From Anaeromicropila herbilytica (GTDB lineage: Bacteria > Bacillota > Clostridia > Lachnospirales > Lachnospiraceae), in NCBI RefSeq assembly GCF_016591975.1, contig NZ_AP024169.1, forward strand, positions 1,199,501-1,263,500: 64,000 bases of DNA, given 5' to 3'. The notes below the pieces were generated by a model that had not been told where the DNA came from, searched no databases, and saw only the letters and a list, made by a program, of their open reading frames with translations. Position numbers and translations under genes: made by a program. Shown here piece by piece: positions 25,600 to 34,183 of the stretch. Numbering within the stretch: position 1 is the stretch's first letter; every line of letters starts with the position of its first letter.

Positions 25600-26091
25600 T
25601 TGAACGAAATAAGTACGATGTATCCAGAAGATCAATTAGAAAGATATGATTTATTAAAGAAGCAGTTAAGTGCGATTTTAGAAGGGGAGCATAATGTAAT
25701 TGCAAATCTCGCAAATGCATCTGCACTTCTAAATGAAGCAATCACAGATATAAACTGGGTGGGTTTTTACCTAATCAATAATGGAGAGTTATTATTAGGA
25801 CCATTCCAAGGTAAAGTTGCTTGTGTCCATATAGCACTTGGAAGAGGTGTATGTGGAACAGCCGCTTTAGATAATAAAACACAATTAGTAATGGATGTAC
25901 ATGAATTCCCTGGACATATTGCATGTGATAGTGCATCAAATTCAGAAGTTGTTGTTCCTTTAAGATATAATGGAAAAGTTGTAGGAGTATTAGATATTGA
26001 TAGTCCATTGCTTTCTAGATTCAATGAAATAGATGCTCGTGAATTCGAAGAAATTGCGAAAATCATTGAAGAATCATGTGATTGGGCATAG
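25600..26091 (+). CDS. msrC: Free methionine-(R)-sulfoxide reductase (GAF domain)
   Basis: TTG at 25600 is chosen because AAAGGAGA lies 6-7 bases upstream; product 163 residues. The GAF fold contains the three fRMsr cysteines in their usual contexts: GKVAC (Cys75), GRGVCGTA (Cys85) and FPGHIACDSAS (Cys109), plus SEVVVPL and GVLDIDSP near the end. The family reduces free methionine-R-sulfoxide in the cytoplasm using thioredoxin. It ends 10 bases before a YitT-family gene, so the two are probably cotranscribed. Confidence 0.93.
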   Translation: MNEISTMYPEDQLERYDLLKKQLSAILEGEHNVIANLANASALLNEAITDINWVGFYLINNGELLLGPFQGKVACVHIALGRGVCGTAALDNKTQLVMDVHEFPGHIACDSASNSEVVVPLRYNGKVVGVLDIDSPLLSRFNEIDAREFEEIAKIIEESCDWA

Positions 26092-26101
26092 GAGATCTAG
26101 T

Positions 26102-27028
26102 ATGGGAACAGGTATGATAAAAGGATTAAAAGTACAAAAAGATGCAACATATTCTAATAAGGTTACTCTAAAAAGAGAAATCATGGAATATGGTGCTTCC
26201 ATATTTGGCACTTTATTATATGCAATAGGGCTTAATGTATTTATCGTTCCATTTAGTCTATATAGTGGAGGATTCGTTGGAATCTCTCAGATTATCCGAA
26301 CGATATGTACAGATATGTTTCATATGAATTTTGGTAATGTTGATGTCTCGGGCATTATTTTCTTACTAATAAATATACCGCTTCTATTCTTAGCAATAAC
26401 TATTATGGGGCGCAGATTTTTATGTAAAACAATAGTAACTACCATTAGTTATACATTATGTTTAACAATTATTATGATTCCAGGAAAGCCACTTGTAGCC
26501 GATGCACTTACCTCTTGTATCATTGGAGGAATCATTAGTGGTATAGGATCTGGTATAGTATTATGGGCTGGTTCTTCTGGCGGTGGTACCGATATATTGG
26601 GAATCTATTTTTCCAAAAAATATAGAGGTTTTAGCGTTGGTAAATTAAATATTGGAATGAATTTGTTGATTTATTTATATTGTGCACTTGCATTTAATAT
26701 AGAAACTGCAATTTATTCTATTATTTATACAGCGGTAAGTTCTGTAGTAATTGATAAATTACATTTTCAGAATATTAATATGACAGCTATGATATTTACA
26801 AAGAAACACGACATAGAAGATATTATTTTGAAAAATTTGAATCGTGGTGTTACATACTGGGATGGAAAAGGTGCCTATACTAATACTAATACAAGAGTTA
26901 TAGTAACCGTAATATCCAAATATGAAGTTTCTGAGCTAAAAAAGGAAATTGAAGAAGCAGATCCAGAAGCATTTGTAATCTTAAATGAAGGAATTGATAT
27001 TCTGGGTAATTTTGAAAAAAGACTATAG
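26102..27028 (+). CDS. YitT/DUF2179-family membrane protein
   Basis: The 308-residue protein has five to six membrane spans (GASIFGTLLYAIGLNVFIVP, then further spans to about residue 210) and a C-terminal soluble domain of about 80 residues ending EEADPEAFVILNEGIDILGNF, the DUF2179 signature. ATG at 26102 follows GGAGAT ten bases earlier. A glycine-serine loop, WAGSSGGGTDILGIYFSKK, is typical of the family. Biochemical role is unsettled; related proteins include membrane proteins linked to c-di-nucleotide and transport functions. Pairs with the msrC gene upstream. Confidence 0.88.
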   Translation: MGTGMIKGLKVQKDATYSNKVTLKREIMEYGASIFGTLLYAIGLNVFIVPFSLYSGGFVGISQIIRTICTDMFHMNFGNVDVSGIIFLLINIPLLFLAITIMGRRFLCKTIVTTISYTLCLTIIMIPGKPLVADALTSCIIGGIISGIGSGIVLWAGSSGGGTDILGIYFSKKYRGFSVGKLNIGMNLLIYLYCALAFNIETAIYSIIYTAVSSVVIDKLHFQNINMTAMIFTKKHDIEDIILKNLNRGVTYWDGKGAYTNTNTRVIVTVISKYEVSELKKEIEEADPEAFVILNEGIDILGNFEKRL

Positions 27029-27150
27029 TGAAAGAATTTATTATTAGTCCATTGTAAATAGTAATATAATGATATTAAGAAAGGAATGCCACGTTAGGAA
27101 TTTAGGATTTATTTTATTGTGGCAGTAACACATCTAGGACGTGTTATCCA

Positions 27151-27981
27151 ATGGGTATATACATGTTTAAAATAATTATGATTATTCTTTTATTCATTAT
27201 ACTTTTATATTTATTTCTTATTAAACCGAAAGCAAAAAGTAAAACAAATTTTGAGGCATTTAATGGTTGGTTTTATGCGCATAGAGGACTTCATAATAAT
27301 AATTCTGATGCACCAGAGAATTCTTTAAAAGCTTTTTCTATGGCGGTAACTAAAAAGTATGGGATTGAGTTAGATGTTCAATTAACAAAAGATAATATTC
27401 CTGTTGTATTTCATGATGATACCCTTCTTCGAGTATGTGGAGAAAATCAATATGTTAATAAACTAACATTAAAAGAATTAAAAGAATATCATTTGTTTCA
27501 ATCGAAAGAGAAGATTCCAACGTTAGATGAAGTTCTATCAGTAATTAATGGCGAGGTTCCTCTTATATTAGAATACAAATCAAAAAATACAAGTTCATTA
27601 ATCTATGAAATTGTATCAAAGCGCTTACAGGAATATCAAGGTATTTATTGTATCGAGTCATTTAATCCATACTGCCTTTTCTGGTATAAGAAAAATGAGC
27701 CTTTTATAGTTAGAGGACAATTAGCATCAAGATTACTGCAAGATAGTGAGTTTCATAGTGGCTTTTTTTATTTTATGTTAGAAAATCTATTATTTAATTT
27801 TATTACAAAGCCTGATTTTATTGCTTATAAATTCCAGGATAAGAATATGTTATCCTATGTGCTATGTAAGAAGCTTTATAAAGTAACAACTTTCGCTTGG
27901 ACAATTCGTTCATGGAAAGACTACGAGATTAGTAAAGAAGATTTTGATTATTTTATATTTGATAGTTTTTATTTAAAATAA
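27151..27981 (+). CDS. Membrane-anchored glycerophosphodiester phosphodiesterase
   Basis: The 276-residue protein starts with one membrane span (residues 5-25, FKIIMIILLFIILLYLFLI). The catalytic TIM barrel follows: AHRGLHNN (active-site His-Arg), APENSLKAF, IELDVQLTKDNIPVVFHDDTL (metal and catalytic His) and a later EYKSKN. The family hydrolyses glycerophosphodiesters to glycerol-3-phosphate and an alcohol. Some membrane-anchored members in Firmicutes act on lipoteichoic acid or lysophospholipids. Two short inverted repeats (ATGCCAC/GTGGCA and AACAC/GTGTT) lie between 27086 and 27146, just ahead of the start. Confidence 0.9.
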   Translation: MGIYMFKIIMIILLFIILLYLFLIKPKAKSKTNFEAFNGWFYAHRGLHNNNSDAPENSLKAFSMAVTKKYGIELDVQLTKDNIPVVFHDDTLLRVCGENQYVNKLTLKELKEYHLFQSKEKIPTLDEVLSVINGEVPLILEYKSKNTSSLIYEIVSKRLQEYQGIYCIESFNPYCLFWYKKNEPFIVRGQLASRLLQDSEFHSGFFYFMLENLLFNFITKPDFIAYKFQDKNMLSYVLCKKLYKVTTFAWTIRSWKDYEISKEDFDYFIFDSFYLK

Positions 27982-28063
27982 AATGAAAATAAAATAGTAT
28001 GCATGAAATTACTACATGGACTCATATGTTTCTATAAGTATATTTAGAGGTGAGAGTTCTTTT

Positions 28064-28702
28064 ATGAATCCATCATATAATGATAATCCATTAAAATACA
28101 AAATCATGACATTAACTGGAGAGGGGCAAGTATCTGCAGTTCCTGATATTGCTACTATTCGATTAGGAGTTCAGACTAATGGAGCAAACCTAGAAGAAAT
28201 ACAAATAGACAATGCAAAGATTAGTCAGAATGTAATTGATGCAATAAGAAGCATGGGAGTAAAAGACATTAAAACAGTACAATATATAATTGATAAAAAT
28301 TACGAATATCAGGATGGAAAACAAATAGATAAGGGTTATGTCGTTCGAAATATCTTTGAGATTACGATAAGTGATATGAAAATGATAGGTAAAGTAATTG
28401 ATACGGCAGTAAAAAGTGGTGCGAATGTAGTGGACTTAATAACATTTCAGATTGCGAATTCGGATTATTTTTATCAGGAAGCTTTGAACCTAGCAGTTAT
28501 AAATGCGATACAAAAGGCTACTTCCTTTGCGATGAATCTAGGTTATTCTTTAGCACCAATACCAACACGAATTGTTGAAAATACAACATCACCAATACCA
28601 TATTCAGAAGTTCGATTGTTTAAAGAAGCAAGTACAGTAACACCAATTGAACCTGGAGAGAATCTGATAAAGGCATCTGTTACTGTGGATTTTGTTTATT
28701 AA
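28064..28702 (+). CDS. SIMPL-domain protein (DUF541)
   Basis: ATG at 28064 is chosen because AGAGGTGAG lies about 9 bases upstream; product 212 residues. It matches SIMPL/DUF541 proteins from ITLTGEGQVSAVPDIATI-type N-terminal strand through NAKISQNVIDAIRSMGVKDIKT and YVVRNIFEITISDM, with AVINAIQKATSFAMNLGY near the end. The family is often secreted or periplasmic in other bacteria, but no signal peptide is present here. Function of the family is poorly known. It follows the phosphodiesterase gene by 82 bases. Confidence 0.88.
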   Translation: MNPSYNDNPLKYKIMTLTGEGQVSAVPDIATIRLGVQTNGANLEEIQIDNAKISQNVIDAIRSMGVKDIKTVQYIIDKNYEYQDGKQIDKGYVVRNIFEITISDMKMIGKVIDTAVKSGANVVDLITFQIANSDYFYQEALNLAVINAIQKATSFAMNLGYSLAPIPTRIVENTTSPIPYSEVRLFKEASTVTPIEPGENLIKASVTVDFVY

Positions 28703-28797
28703 CTTAAAGTTCCTAAAATTGAACAATAAAAGTTAAATGATATTGATAATATAAAAGAATAATATTTAAGAGTAAGAGGTATCTTATGACTAGATGG

Positions 28798-28896
28798 TGA
28801 AATTCAACCATAGAAACTAGTATATAAGGTTCCTTTTTTCTATGGATAAAAAAATACTTGATGAAATGTAGCTACAGCTACATTGAAATTCAACCA
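28798..28896. promoter_or_regulatory. Regulatory-looking cluster: 13-bp direct repeat plus palindrome
   Basis: TGAAATTCAACCA occurs twice, at 28798-28810 and 28884-28896. Between them are CCATAGAAA/TTTCTATGG (28808-28816/28837-28845) and a near-perfect palindrome AATGTAGCT-AC-AGCTACATT at 28865-28884. The cluster is just upstream of an unknown gene and the hemerythrin gene and looks like an operator array. The regulator is not known. Confidence 0.5.
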
Positions 28897-28969
28897 ATTA
28901 TATTATAGTAATAAATAAGAAAACATTACTATCAATTACAAACAATTATTTATGAAAAAGGAGAACAAA

Positions 28970-29602
28970 ATGAGCGCATTTTTAGGACCAATCCATTATT
29001 GGCTATATAACAAGATATTATTACAACAGGAATTTGTAGATAGTATTACAGATTACGCAGAAAATAAGTTAGGAAACACTGATTTTAAGAAGACTCTAGA
29101 TGAAAAATATGGAGAGATGGATCTAAGACCACTAGGAGAGATTATTAATCCTTCCGACATTCATGGATGGCTTCAAGAACGAGTACAGATGGTTGAGAAA
29201 AAATTTGCATATTCCATTACTGAACTATTAAAGAAAGACCAAGGTACATTGTTAGCAGACCTAGAAGAAATCTATTATCAGATAGGTAAAAAGAAAAGAG
29301 CAGAAGTGAATGAAAAATATGGTACAAATGATTCATACCAAATAGAAGAAATCTATAAGGAATTACAAGATTTATTACTAGATGGTATGCCATGCGATCA
29401 TGCAACTAGCATCAGCGAGTCAACGAACGATTATATTTTAATAATAAGACATACATGTGTACATCATGAATATTGGGATGCGATAGGTGGAGATGTAAGT
29501 AAATATTATCAATTAAGAGATGCTTTCACGAAAGGCTATTTAGAAGAATTGAATATATCATATGAGCAAATAGATGAAGATACTTTTAAATTAAGTAAAT
29601 AA
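28970..29602 (+). CDS. Hypothetical protein next to hemerythrin
   Basis: ATG at 28970 has AAAGGAG 6-7 bases upstream, giving 210 residues; the frame opens six codons earlier. It appears soluble and mostly helical, with GPIHYWLYNKILLQQEFVDSI at the N-terminus and a His/Cys-rich stretch MPCDHATSISES then IRHTCVHHEYWDAIG in the C-terminal third. Such a concentration of His and Cys suggests metal or heme binding, which is inference. I do not recognise the family. It lies 56 bases before the hemerythrin gene, presumably in one operon with it. Confidence 0.65.
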   Translation: MSAFLGPIHYWLYNKILLQQEFVDSITDYAENKLGNTDFKKTLDEKYGEMDLRPLGEIINPSDIHGWLQERVQMVEKKFAYSITELLKKDQGTLLADLEEIYYQIGKKKRAEVNEKYGTNDSYQIEEIYKELQDLLLDGMPCDHATSISESTNDYILIIRHTCVHHEYWDAIGGDVSKYYQLRDAFTKGYLEELNISYEQIDEDTFKLSK

Positions 29603-29658
29603 GTAAATAAAGAATATATGTGAATTAAGGCTATATATCAAAATTGGAGGTAACGGAT

Positions 29659-30213
29659 ATGAATAGTATTGAATTAATGGTACAAGAGCATGATTATATC
29701 AAACGAATGCTCGTAGTAGTAAGAAAAGCATGTTATAAGATATTAAAAGGCGAAGATATTTGTTTTGAAGATTTTGAGAAAATGGTTGATTTTATTCAGA
29801 ATTATGCAGATAAGCATCATCATGGAAAAGAAGAAAAATTCTTGTTTCAAGAAATGATGGATAGTCTTGGTGACCTTGGCGTTAAGCTGGTTCGTAATGG
29901 TATGCTTGTTGAACATGACCTAGGTAGATTATTTATTAAAGAATTATGCGACGCAATCGAAAGAGTGAAACAAAATGATGAGGAAAGTAAACTTGATGTA
30001 ATTGCAAATGCAATTAGTTACACTCATTTATTAAATCGTCACATTGATAAAGAAAATGATGTAATCTATCCTTTTGGACAAAAACAATTAACGAAAGAAC
30101 TTATGGATAAGGTTAACCAAAACTCTCTAGAATTTGAAGAAGAAGCAACGAAACAAGGATTCCAAAATCGCTATATTCAATTATTAGAAGAATTAGAGAA
30201 AAAATATATTTAA
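29659..30213 (+). CDS. Hemerythrin HHE-domain protein
   Basis: ATG at 29659 follows GGAGGTAA; product 184 residues. The four-helix bundle carries the diiron ligand pattern: QEHDYIKRML, ADKHHHGKEEKFLF, LVEHDLGRLF and LNRHIDKENDVIYPF. Single-domain bacterial hemerythrins bind oxygen or nitric oxide or buffer iron and are commonly part of oxidative or nitrosative defence in anaerobes. It follows the unknown His/Cys-rich gene and ends at a strong terminator. Confidence 0.93.
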   Translation: MNSIELMVQEHDYIKRMLVVVRKACYKILKGEDICFEDFEKMVDFIQNYADKHHHGKEEKFLFQEMMDSLGDLGVKLVRNGMLVEHDLGRLFIKELCDAIERVKQNDEESKLDVIANAISYTHLLNRHIDKENDVIYPFGQKQLTKELMDKVNQNSLEFEEEATKQGFQNRYIQLLEELEKKYI

Positions 30214-30217
30214 TACT

Positions 30218-30252
30218 ATGGAGCATTGGGGAGTTCTCAGTGCTCCATTTTT
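30218..30252 (+). terminator. Terminator after hemerythrin gene
   Basis: ATGGAGCA at 30218-30225 pairs with TGCTCCAT at 30241-30248, with additional partial pairing inward, followed by five T residues. Confidence 0.85.
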
Positions 30253-30380
30253 GACTACATTAAAAACAAGATATCTAACTCATATTAGTACATTTCTAAC
30301 ACATCAAAACAATACTTCATTCATATATTATTCCAAGATTAGAATTCGTATGGAATAAGTATAGGGGGATGAGGTTAATC

Positions 30381-31364
30381 ATGGAGGAAGATTTTAATAT
30401 ATTAGAATTAGCGAAAGAAAAAGATGAAATAGAAGTGAACTATTTTCTGAAAAGAATAATTAACCGATTCTCGAAATTATCTAAAAAGGAATATGTAAAG
30501 CAATATGCAAAGAATCAGTATCAAAAGCAATTGATAAAGGAATTACCAATTTTAATAAAAGAATTTAATTATCTTTCGGAAAAAGGATATAATATTATAT
30601 TACCATTCACAAAAGAAGATATTTTGAAGTATGACCCTGATTTTATCAAAGACTATATAGAAAAAGTTAGGATAAAATATGATTTAAATAATCTATTTAT
30701 ACCGAATAAATTTAAAAAATATGTAGATACTTCAATAGAATCCGAGGATGATAAAAAGGTACTAATGTACATGGTGTTAGATCAATTGATGAAAAAAATA
30801 TTAAAGGAGCATAATATAGAATACAAATCGTTACGATTAGTAATTATTGATTCAGAAGATTATAGAATGGAATATCTTTTGGAGTTATTTTTAAAGGATT
30901 TGAATTATCTTACTATAATAACGAATCGTGTCGAATATTTTGAGGAAATTCAGCAGAAAATATATGATACAACAGGATTAGTTATAGATGTCACTTCGAA
31001 TCCCGTGAAAGAGCCTATAGGAGGTAATGTCATAATTGATGCCAATAAGAAACTAAATAAAAATTATAATTACTTTGATAAAAGTGCTGTAGTGATCGAT
31101 TTAGAATCAAATAAAGAGAAACTACAGTATTTATATTCTAGGAGGAAGGATCTTGAAACGATATACGATGTTGTTTTAACTGCAAATAGTACCATAGTGA
31201 ATAATGAGATGTTTGCTTATTATTTAAAAGTAAAGAGCTTTGTGTTTAGTAACTTTGTCAGAAGTAATAGCAGAAATTACGGTGTTGTGGAATTACTAAA
31301 GGAAGCAACTTGTTATGATATTAAATTATTGGACTACATCTCAACATTTAGTCACACGCATTAG
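30381..31364 (+). CDS. Hypothetical protein with Rossmann-like core
   Basis: ATG at 30381 is preceded by GATGAGG; product 327 residues, very rich in Lys, Ile and Asn. No signal or membrane segment is seen. The N-terminal half is helical and charged. The C-terminal half alternates strands and helices: LRLVIIDSEDYRMEYLLELFLKDL, YLTIITNRVEYFEEIQ, GLVIDVTSNP, GGNVIIDANK and AVVIDLESNK, which suggests a nucleotide-binding Rossmann-like fold. I do not recognise a family. It stands between hemerythrin and greA on the same strand and has no shared operon with either, since a promoter separates it from greA. Confidence 0.65.
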   Translation: MEEDFNILELAKEKDEIEVNYFLKRIINRFSKLSKKEYVKQYAKNQYQKQLIKELPILIKEFNYLSEKGYNIILPFTKEDILKYDPDFIKDYIEKVRIKYDLNNLFIPNKFKKYVDTSIESEDDKKVLMYMVLDQLMKKILKEHNIEYKSLRLVIIDSEDYRMEYLLELFLKDLNYLTIITNRVEYFEEIQQKIYDTTGLVIDVTSNPVKEPIGGNVIIDANKKLNKNYNYFDKSAVVIDLESNKEKLQYLYSRRKDLETIYDVVLTANSTIVNNEMFAYYLKVKSFVFSNFVRSNSRNYGVVELLKEATCYDIKLLDYISTFSHTH

Positions 31365-31440
31365 ATGAGAAAAGAATAAAATATGTAGTTATTTTAACCA
31401 ATAAAAGGTAGCTTTTCTCGGTGTAAAGAGGGCGAAATTG

Positions 31441-31469
31441 TTGACAATAGTACAATGATACGATATAAT
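31441..31469 (+). promoter_or_regulatory. Consensus promoter of greA-lysS
   Basis: TTGACA at 31441-31446 and TATAAT at 31464-31469 are separated by exactly 17 bases, a perfect vegetative promoter. The transcript would have a leader of about 110 bases before greA. Confidence 0.88.
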
Positions 31470-31586
31470 ACTAAGAATGTATTGAAGAATGTAAATAGAA
31501 TTTTAATAGCTTTGAACATATTCTTAACATGTTCATAATTAGAATTCATTTTCAGTAATAATGCAAGTTTGGAGGAAGGGTTTAAC

Positions 31587-32069
31587 ATGGCAGAGAAAAA
31601 GAACATATTGACCTATGAGGGGCTAAAACAATTAGAGGATGAATTACAAGATCTTAAAGTAAATAAAAGAAAAGATGTGGCGGCTAAGATTAAAGAAGCT
31701 AGAGAGCAAGGGGATCTATCAGAAAATGCTGAGTATGACGCAGCAAAAGATGAGCAACGTGATATCGAAGCAAGAATTGAAGAAATCGATAAAATCCTTA
31801 AGAATGCTGAAGTAGTAGTTGAAGAAGACGTAGACGTTAATGTAATAAACATCGGTTGTAAAGTTCAGATTATGGATTTAGAATATGATGATATCTTAGA
31901 ATATAAAATTGTAGGTTCTACCGAAGCGAACAGCTTAAAGGGTAAAATATCTAACGAATCACCAGTTGGAAAAGCATTATTAGGTCATAAGGTGAATGAT
32001 GTAATTGAAGTTGAGACTCAAGCAGGAGCTATTCAATATAAAATATTAGAGATACAAAGGTCAAATTAA
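31587..32069 (+). CDS. greA: Transcription elongation factor GreA
   Basis: ATG at 31587 follows GGAGGAAGG; product 160 residues, the usual length. The N-terminal coiled coil (LTYEGLKQLEDELQDLK to DKILKNAEVV) contains the acidic tip DLSENAEYDAAKDEQ that enters the RNA polymerase secondary channel and stimulates transcript cleavage. The C-terminal FKBP-like domain has GCKVQIMDLE and SNESPVGKALLGHKVNDVIEV. greA followed by lysS is a conserved Firmicute pairing. Confidence 0.97.
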   Translation: MAEKKNILTYEGLKQLEDELQDLKVNKRKDVAAKIKEAREQGDLSENAEYDAAKDEQRDIEARIEEIDKILKNAEVVVEEDVDVNVINIGCKVQIMDLEYDDILEYKIVGSTEANSLKGKISNESPVGKALLGHKVNDVIEVETQAGAIQYKILEIQRSN

Positions 32070-32079
32070 GATAATCAAC

Positions 32080-32152
32080 TTTAAGGTTAGTATCTAGGGG
32101 AAATAGAACTTTTACATTAGGGATATTTCAATATCAGGTATCTAACCTTAAA
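32080..32152 (+). other. Inverted repeat between greA and lysS
   Basis: TTTAAGGTTAG at 32080-32090 and CTAACCTTAAA at 32142-32152 form an 11-bp perfect stem around a 51-base loop, with no T tract. It may act as a processing or attenuation structure between the two cotranscribed genes. Confidence 0.45.
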
Positions 32153-32181
32153 TTTGGTTACATATAAAGGAGAGAAAGATT

Positions 32182-33669
32182 TTGTCAGAACAAAAGCCAG
32201 TAGAACAGGATTTAAATGAATTATTAAAAGTAAGAAGAACAAAATTAGCGGATTTACAAGAGAATGGAAAGGATCCATTCCAAGTTACGAAATATGATGT
32301 TACCCATCATAGTACAGTGATTAAAGAACAATTTGAAGATTTAGATGGTAAAACAGTACGTGTAGCAGGACGTATTATGTCAAAACGTATTATGGGTAAA
32401 GCATCTTTTTGCAACATTCAAGATCTACCTGGGAATATTCAATCATATGTAGCAAGAGACAGCATTGGAGAAGAATCATATGCTGATTTTAAAAAGTATG
32501 ATGTAGGTGATATCATTGGTATTGAAGGTGAAGTATTCAAGACTAAGACAGGCGAGATATCAATTCATGCTTCAAGTGTAATCTTATTATCTAAGAGCTT
32601 ACAGATACTACCTGAAAAGTTCCACGGACTTACTAACACAGATATTCGTTATCGTCAACGTTATACTGACTTAATTATGAATGCGGACGTAAAAGAAACA
32701 TTTGTAAAACGTTCTAAGATTATTAGCGCAATTCGCCGTTACTTAGATGGACAAGGATTTATGGAAGTAGAAACACCTATGTTAGTAACAAATGCAGGTG
32801 GAGCTGCTGCAAGACCTTTCGAATCACACTACAATGCATTAGATGAAGATGTTAAATTACGTATCTCATTAGAGCTTTATTTAAAGAGATTAATCGTTGG
32901 TGGTATGGAACGTGTATACGAAATCGGTCGTGTATTTAGAAACGAAGGATTAGATACAAGACACAATCCAGAATTCACTTTAATGGAATTATATCAAGCA
33001 TTTACAGATTATAACGGTATGATGGATCTAACAGAGAATATGTTCCGTTATGTAGCACAAGAAGTAAACGGAACTACATTAGTTCCATATGCAGAAGAAA
33101 TGATTGATCTTGGTAAATCTTTCGAACGTATTACAATGATTGACGCAGTTAAGAAATACACTGGAGTAGATTTTGATACAGTTGCAGATACCGAAGAAGC
33201 GAAGAAGATTGCTGATGAAAAGGGCGTTCATTATGAAGCTCGTCACGTAAAAGGCGATATCTTAAACTTATTCTTTGAAGAATTCGTAGAAGAACACTTA
33301 ATTCAACCTACATTTGTAATGGATCATCCAGTTGAGATCTCTCCACTTACGAAGAGAAAACCAGAAAAACCAGAATATGTTGAACGTTTCGAATTATTCA
33401 TCTATGGACGTGAAATGTGTAATGCTTATTCTGAGTTAAATGATCCAATTGATCAAAGACAACGTTTTGAAGAACAAGAAAAACTATTTGATCAAGGTGA
33501 TGATGAAGCAAACCATACTGACGAAGATTTCTTAAATGCGTTAGAAATTGGTATGCCACCAACTGGCGGTATCGGATATGGTATTGACCGTTTAGTAATG
33601 TTACTTACTAATTCACCTGCGATTAGGGATGTATTGTTATTCCCAACAATGAAGAGCTTGGATAAATAA
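32182..33669 (+). CDS. lysS: Lysyl-tRNA synthetase, class II
   Basis: A TTG start at 32182 is set by AAAGGAGAG at 32167-32175. The 495-residue enzyme has the N-terminal OB-fold anticodon domain (VRVAGRIMSKRIMGKASFCNIQD) and class II motifs: motif 1 GFMEVETPML, motif 2 FRNEGLDTRHNPEFTLMELY and motif 3 GYGIDRLVMLL. It charges tRNA-Lys. It is the last gene before the accessory island. Confidence 0.98.
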   Translation: MSEQKPVEQDLNELLKVRRTKLADLQENGKDPFQVTKYDVTHHSTVIKEQFEDLDGKTVRVAGRIMSKRIMGKASFCNIQDLPGNIQSYVARDSIGEESYADFKKYDVGDIIGIEGEVFKTKTGEISIHASSVILLSKSLQILPEKFHGLTNTDIRYRQRYTDLIMNADVKETFVKRSKIISAIRRYLDGQGFMEVETPMLVTNAGGAAARPFESHYNALDEDVKLRISLELYLKRLIVGGMERVYEIGRVFRNEGLDTRHNPEFTLMELYQAFTDYNGMMDLTENMFRYVAQEVNGTTLVPYAEEMIDLGKSFERITMIDAVKKYTGVDFDTVADTEEAKKIADEKGVHYEARHVKGDILNLFFEEFVEEHLIQPTFVMDHPVEISPLTKRKPEKPEYVERFELFIYGREMCNAYSELNDPIDQRQRFEEQEKLFDQGDDEANHTDEDFLNALEIGMPPTGGIGYGIDRLVMLLTNSPAIRDVLLFPTMKSLDK

Positions 33670-33745
33670 AGCAAGTAAAATCAAGGGTTTGAAGCATGTC
33701 GAACTACTAGAGGAAAGTTAATTGACAGTAAATTGACAGTCCATA

Positions 33746-33774
33746 GTTTGAAATAGTTAGTGATAATTTCAAAC
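33746..33774. other. Inverted repeat after lysS
   Basis: GTTTGAAAT at 33746-33754 pairs with ATTTCAAAC at 33766-33774. Just before it, TTGACAGTAAATTGACAGT contains TTGACAGT twice, at 33722-33729 and 33733-33740. This marks the left side of the accessory island; no T tract follows. Confidence 0.45.
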
Positions 33775-33843
33775 ATCCTTATAAAATTCAATTTAAGATT
33801 TTTGCACTTAAAGGACACTTTTCAAAAATAGACTTTTTGAAAG

Positions 33844-34053
33844 GTGTCCCAAGTTGGGACGAAGTTAAAAAAGGTGATCCATGTAAAGAAAGCGGATATT
33901 CGTCCATTAGATGAGGATGGGTACCATATTTTGTATATAAGAGAGATGCTGCAAGATATTTTGAATTGTATCAAATTGAAATGGATGCTGGATGTAAACG
34001 ATGAAGTCCATCTTTTCAATCAGATGATGGATTCTGATCTGATGCCAAGATAG
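33844..34053 (+). CDS. Short ORF or gene remnant at island left edge
   Basis: A 69-codon frame from a GTG encodes a charged peptide with VKKADIRPLDEDGYHILYIREM and KWMLDVNDEVHLFNQMMD. Composition looks protein-like, and a plus-strand terminator follows at 34145-34183. There is no good ribosome site, so it may be the tail of a truncated mobile-element gene. I do not recognise a family. Confidence 0.35.
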   Translation: MSQVGTKLKKVIHVKKADIRPLDEDGYHILYIREMLQDILNCIKLKWMLDVNDEVHLFNQMMDSDLMPR

Positions 34054-34144
34054 ACACAAGAAGATGATTAGAGAGATTCATTTAACAAGTTATCAATTTC
34101 CAGTTTCTTGTTGAGTTCACAATTTAATACAGAACATTATACAT

Positions 34145-34183
34145 AGCCATTGAGGTAGGATGATACCTCGATGGCTTATTTTT
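34145..34183 (+). terminator. Terminator at island left edge
   Basis: AGCCATTGAGGTA pairs with TACCTCGATGGCT (one mismatch) and is followed by TATTTTT on the plus strand. The right arm overlaps the stop codon of the converging DUF5131 gene. Confidence 0.75.
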
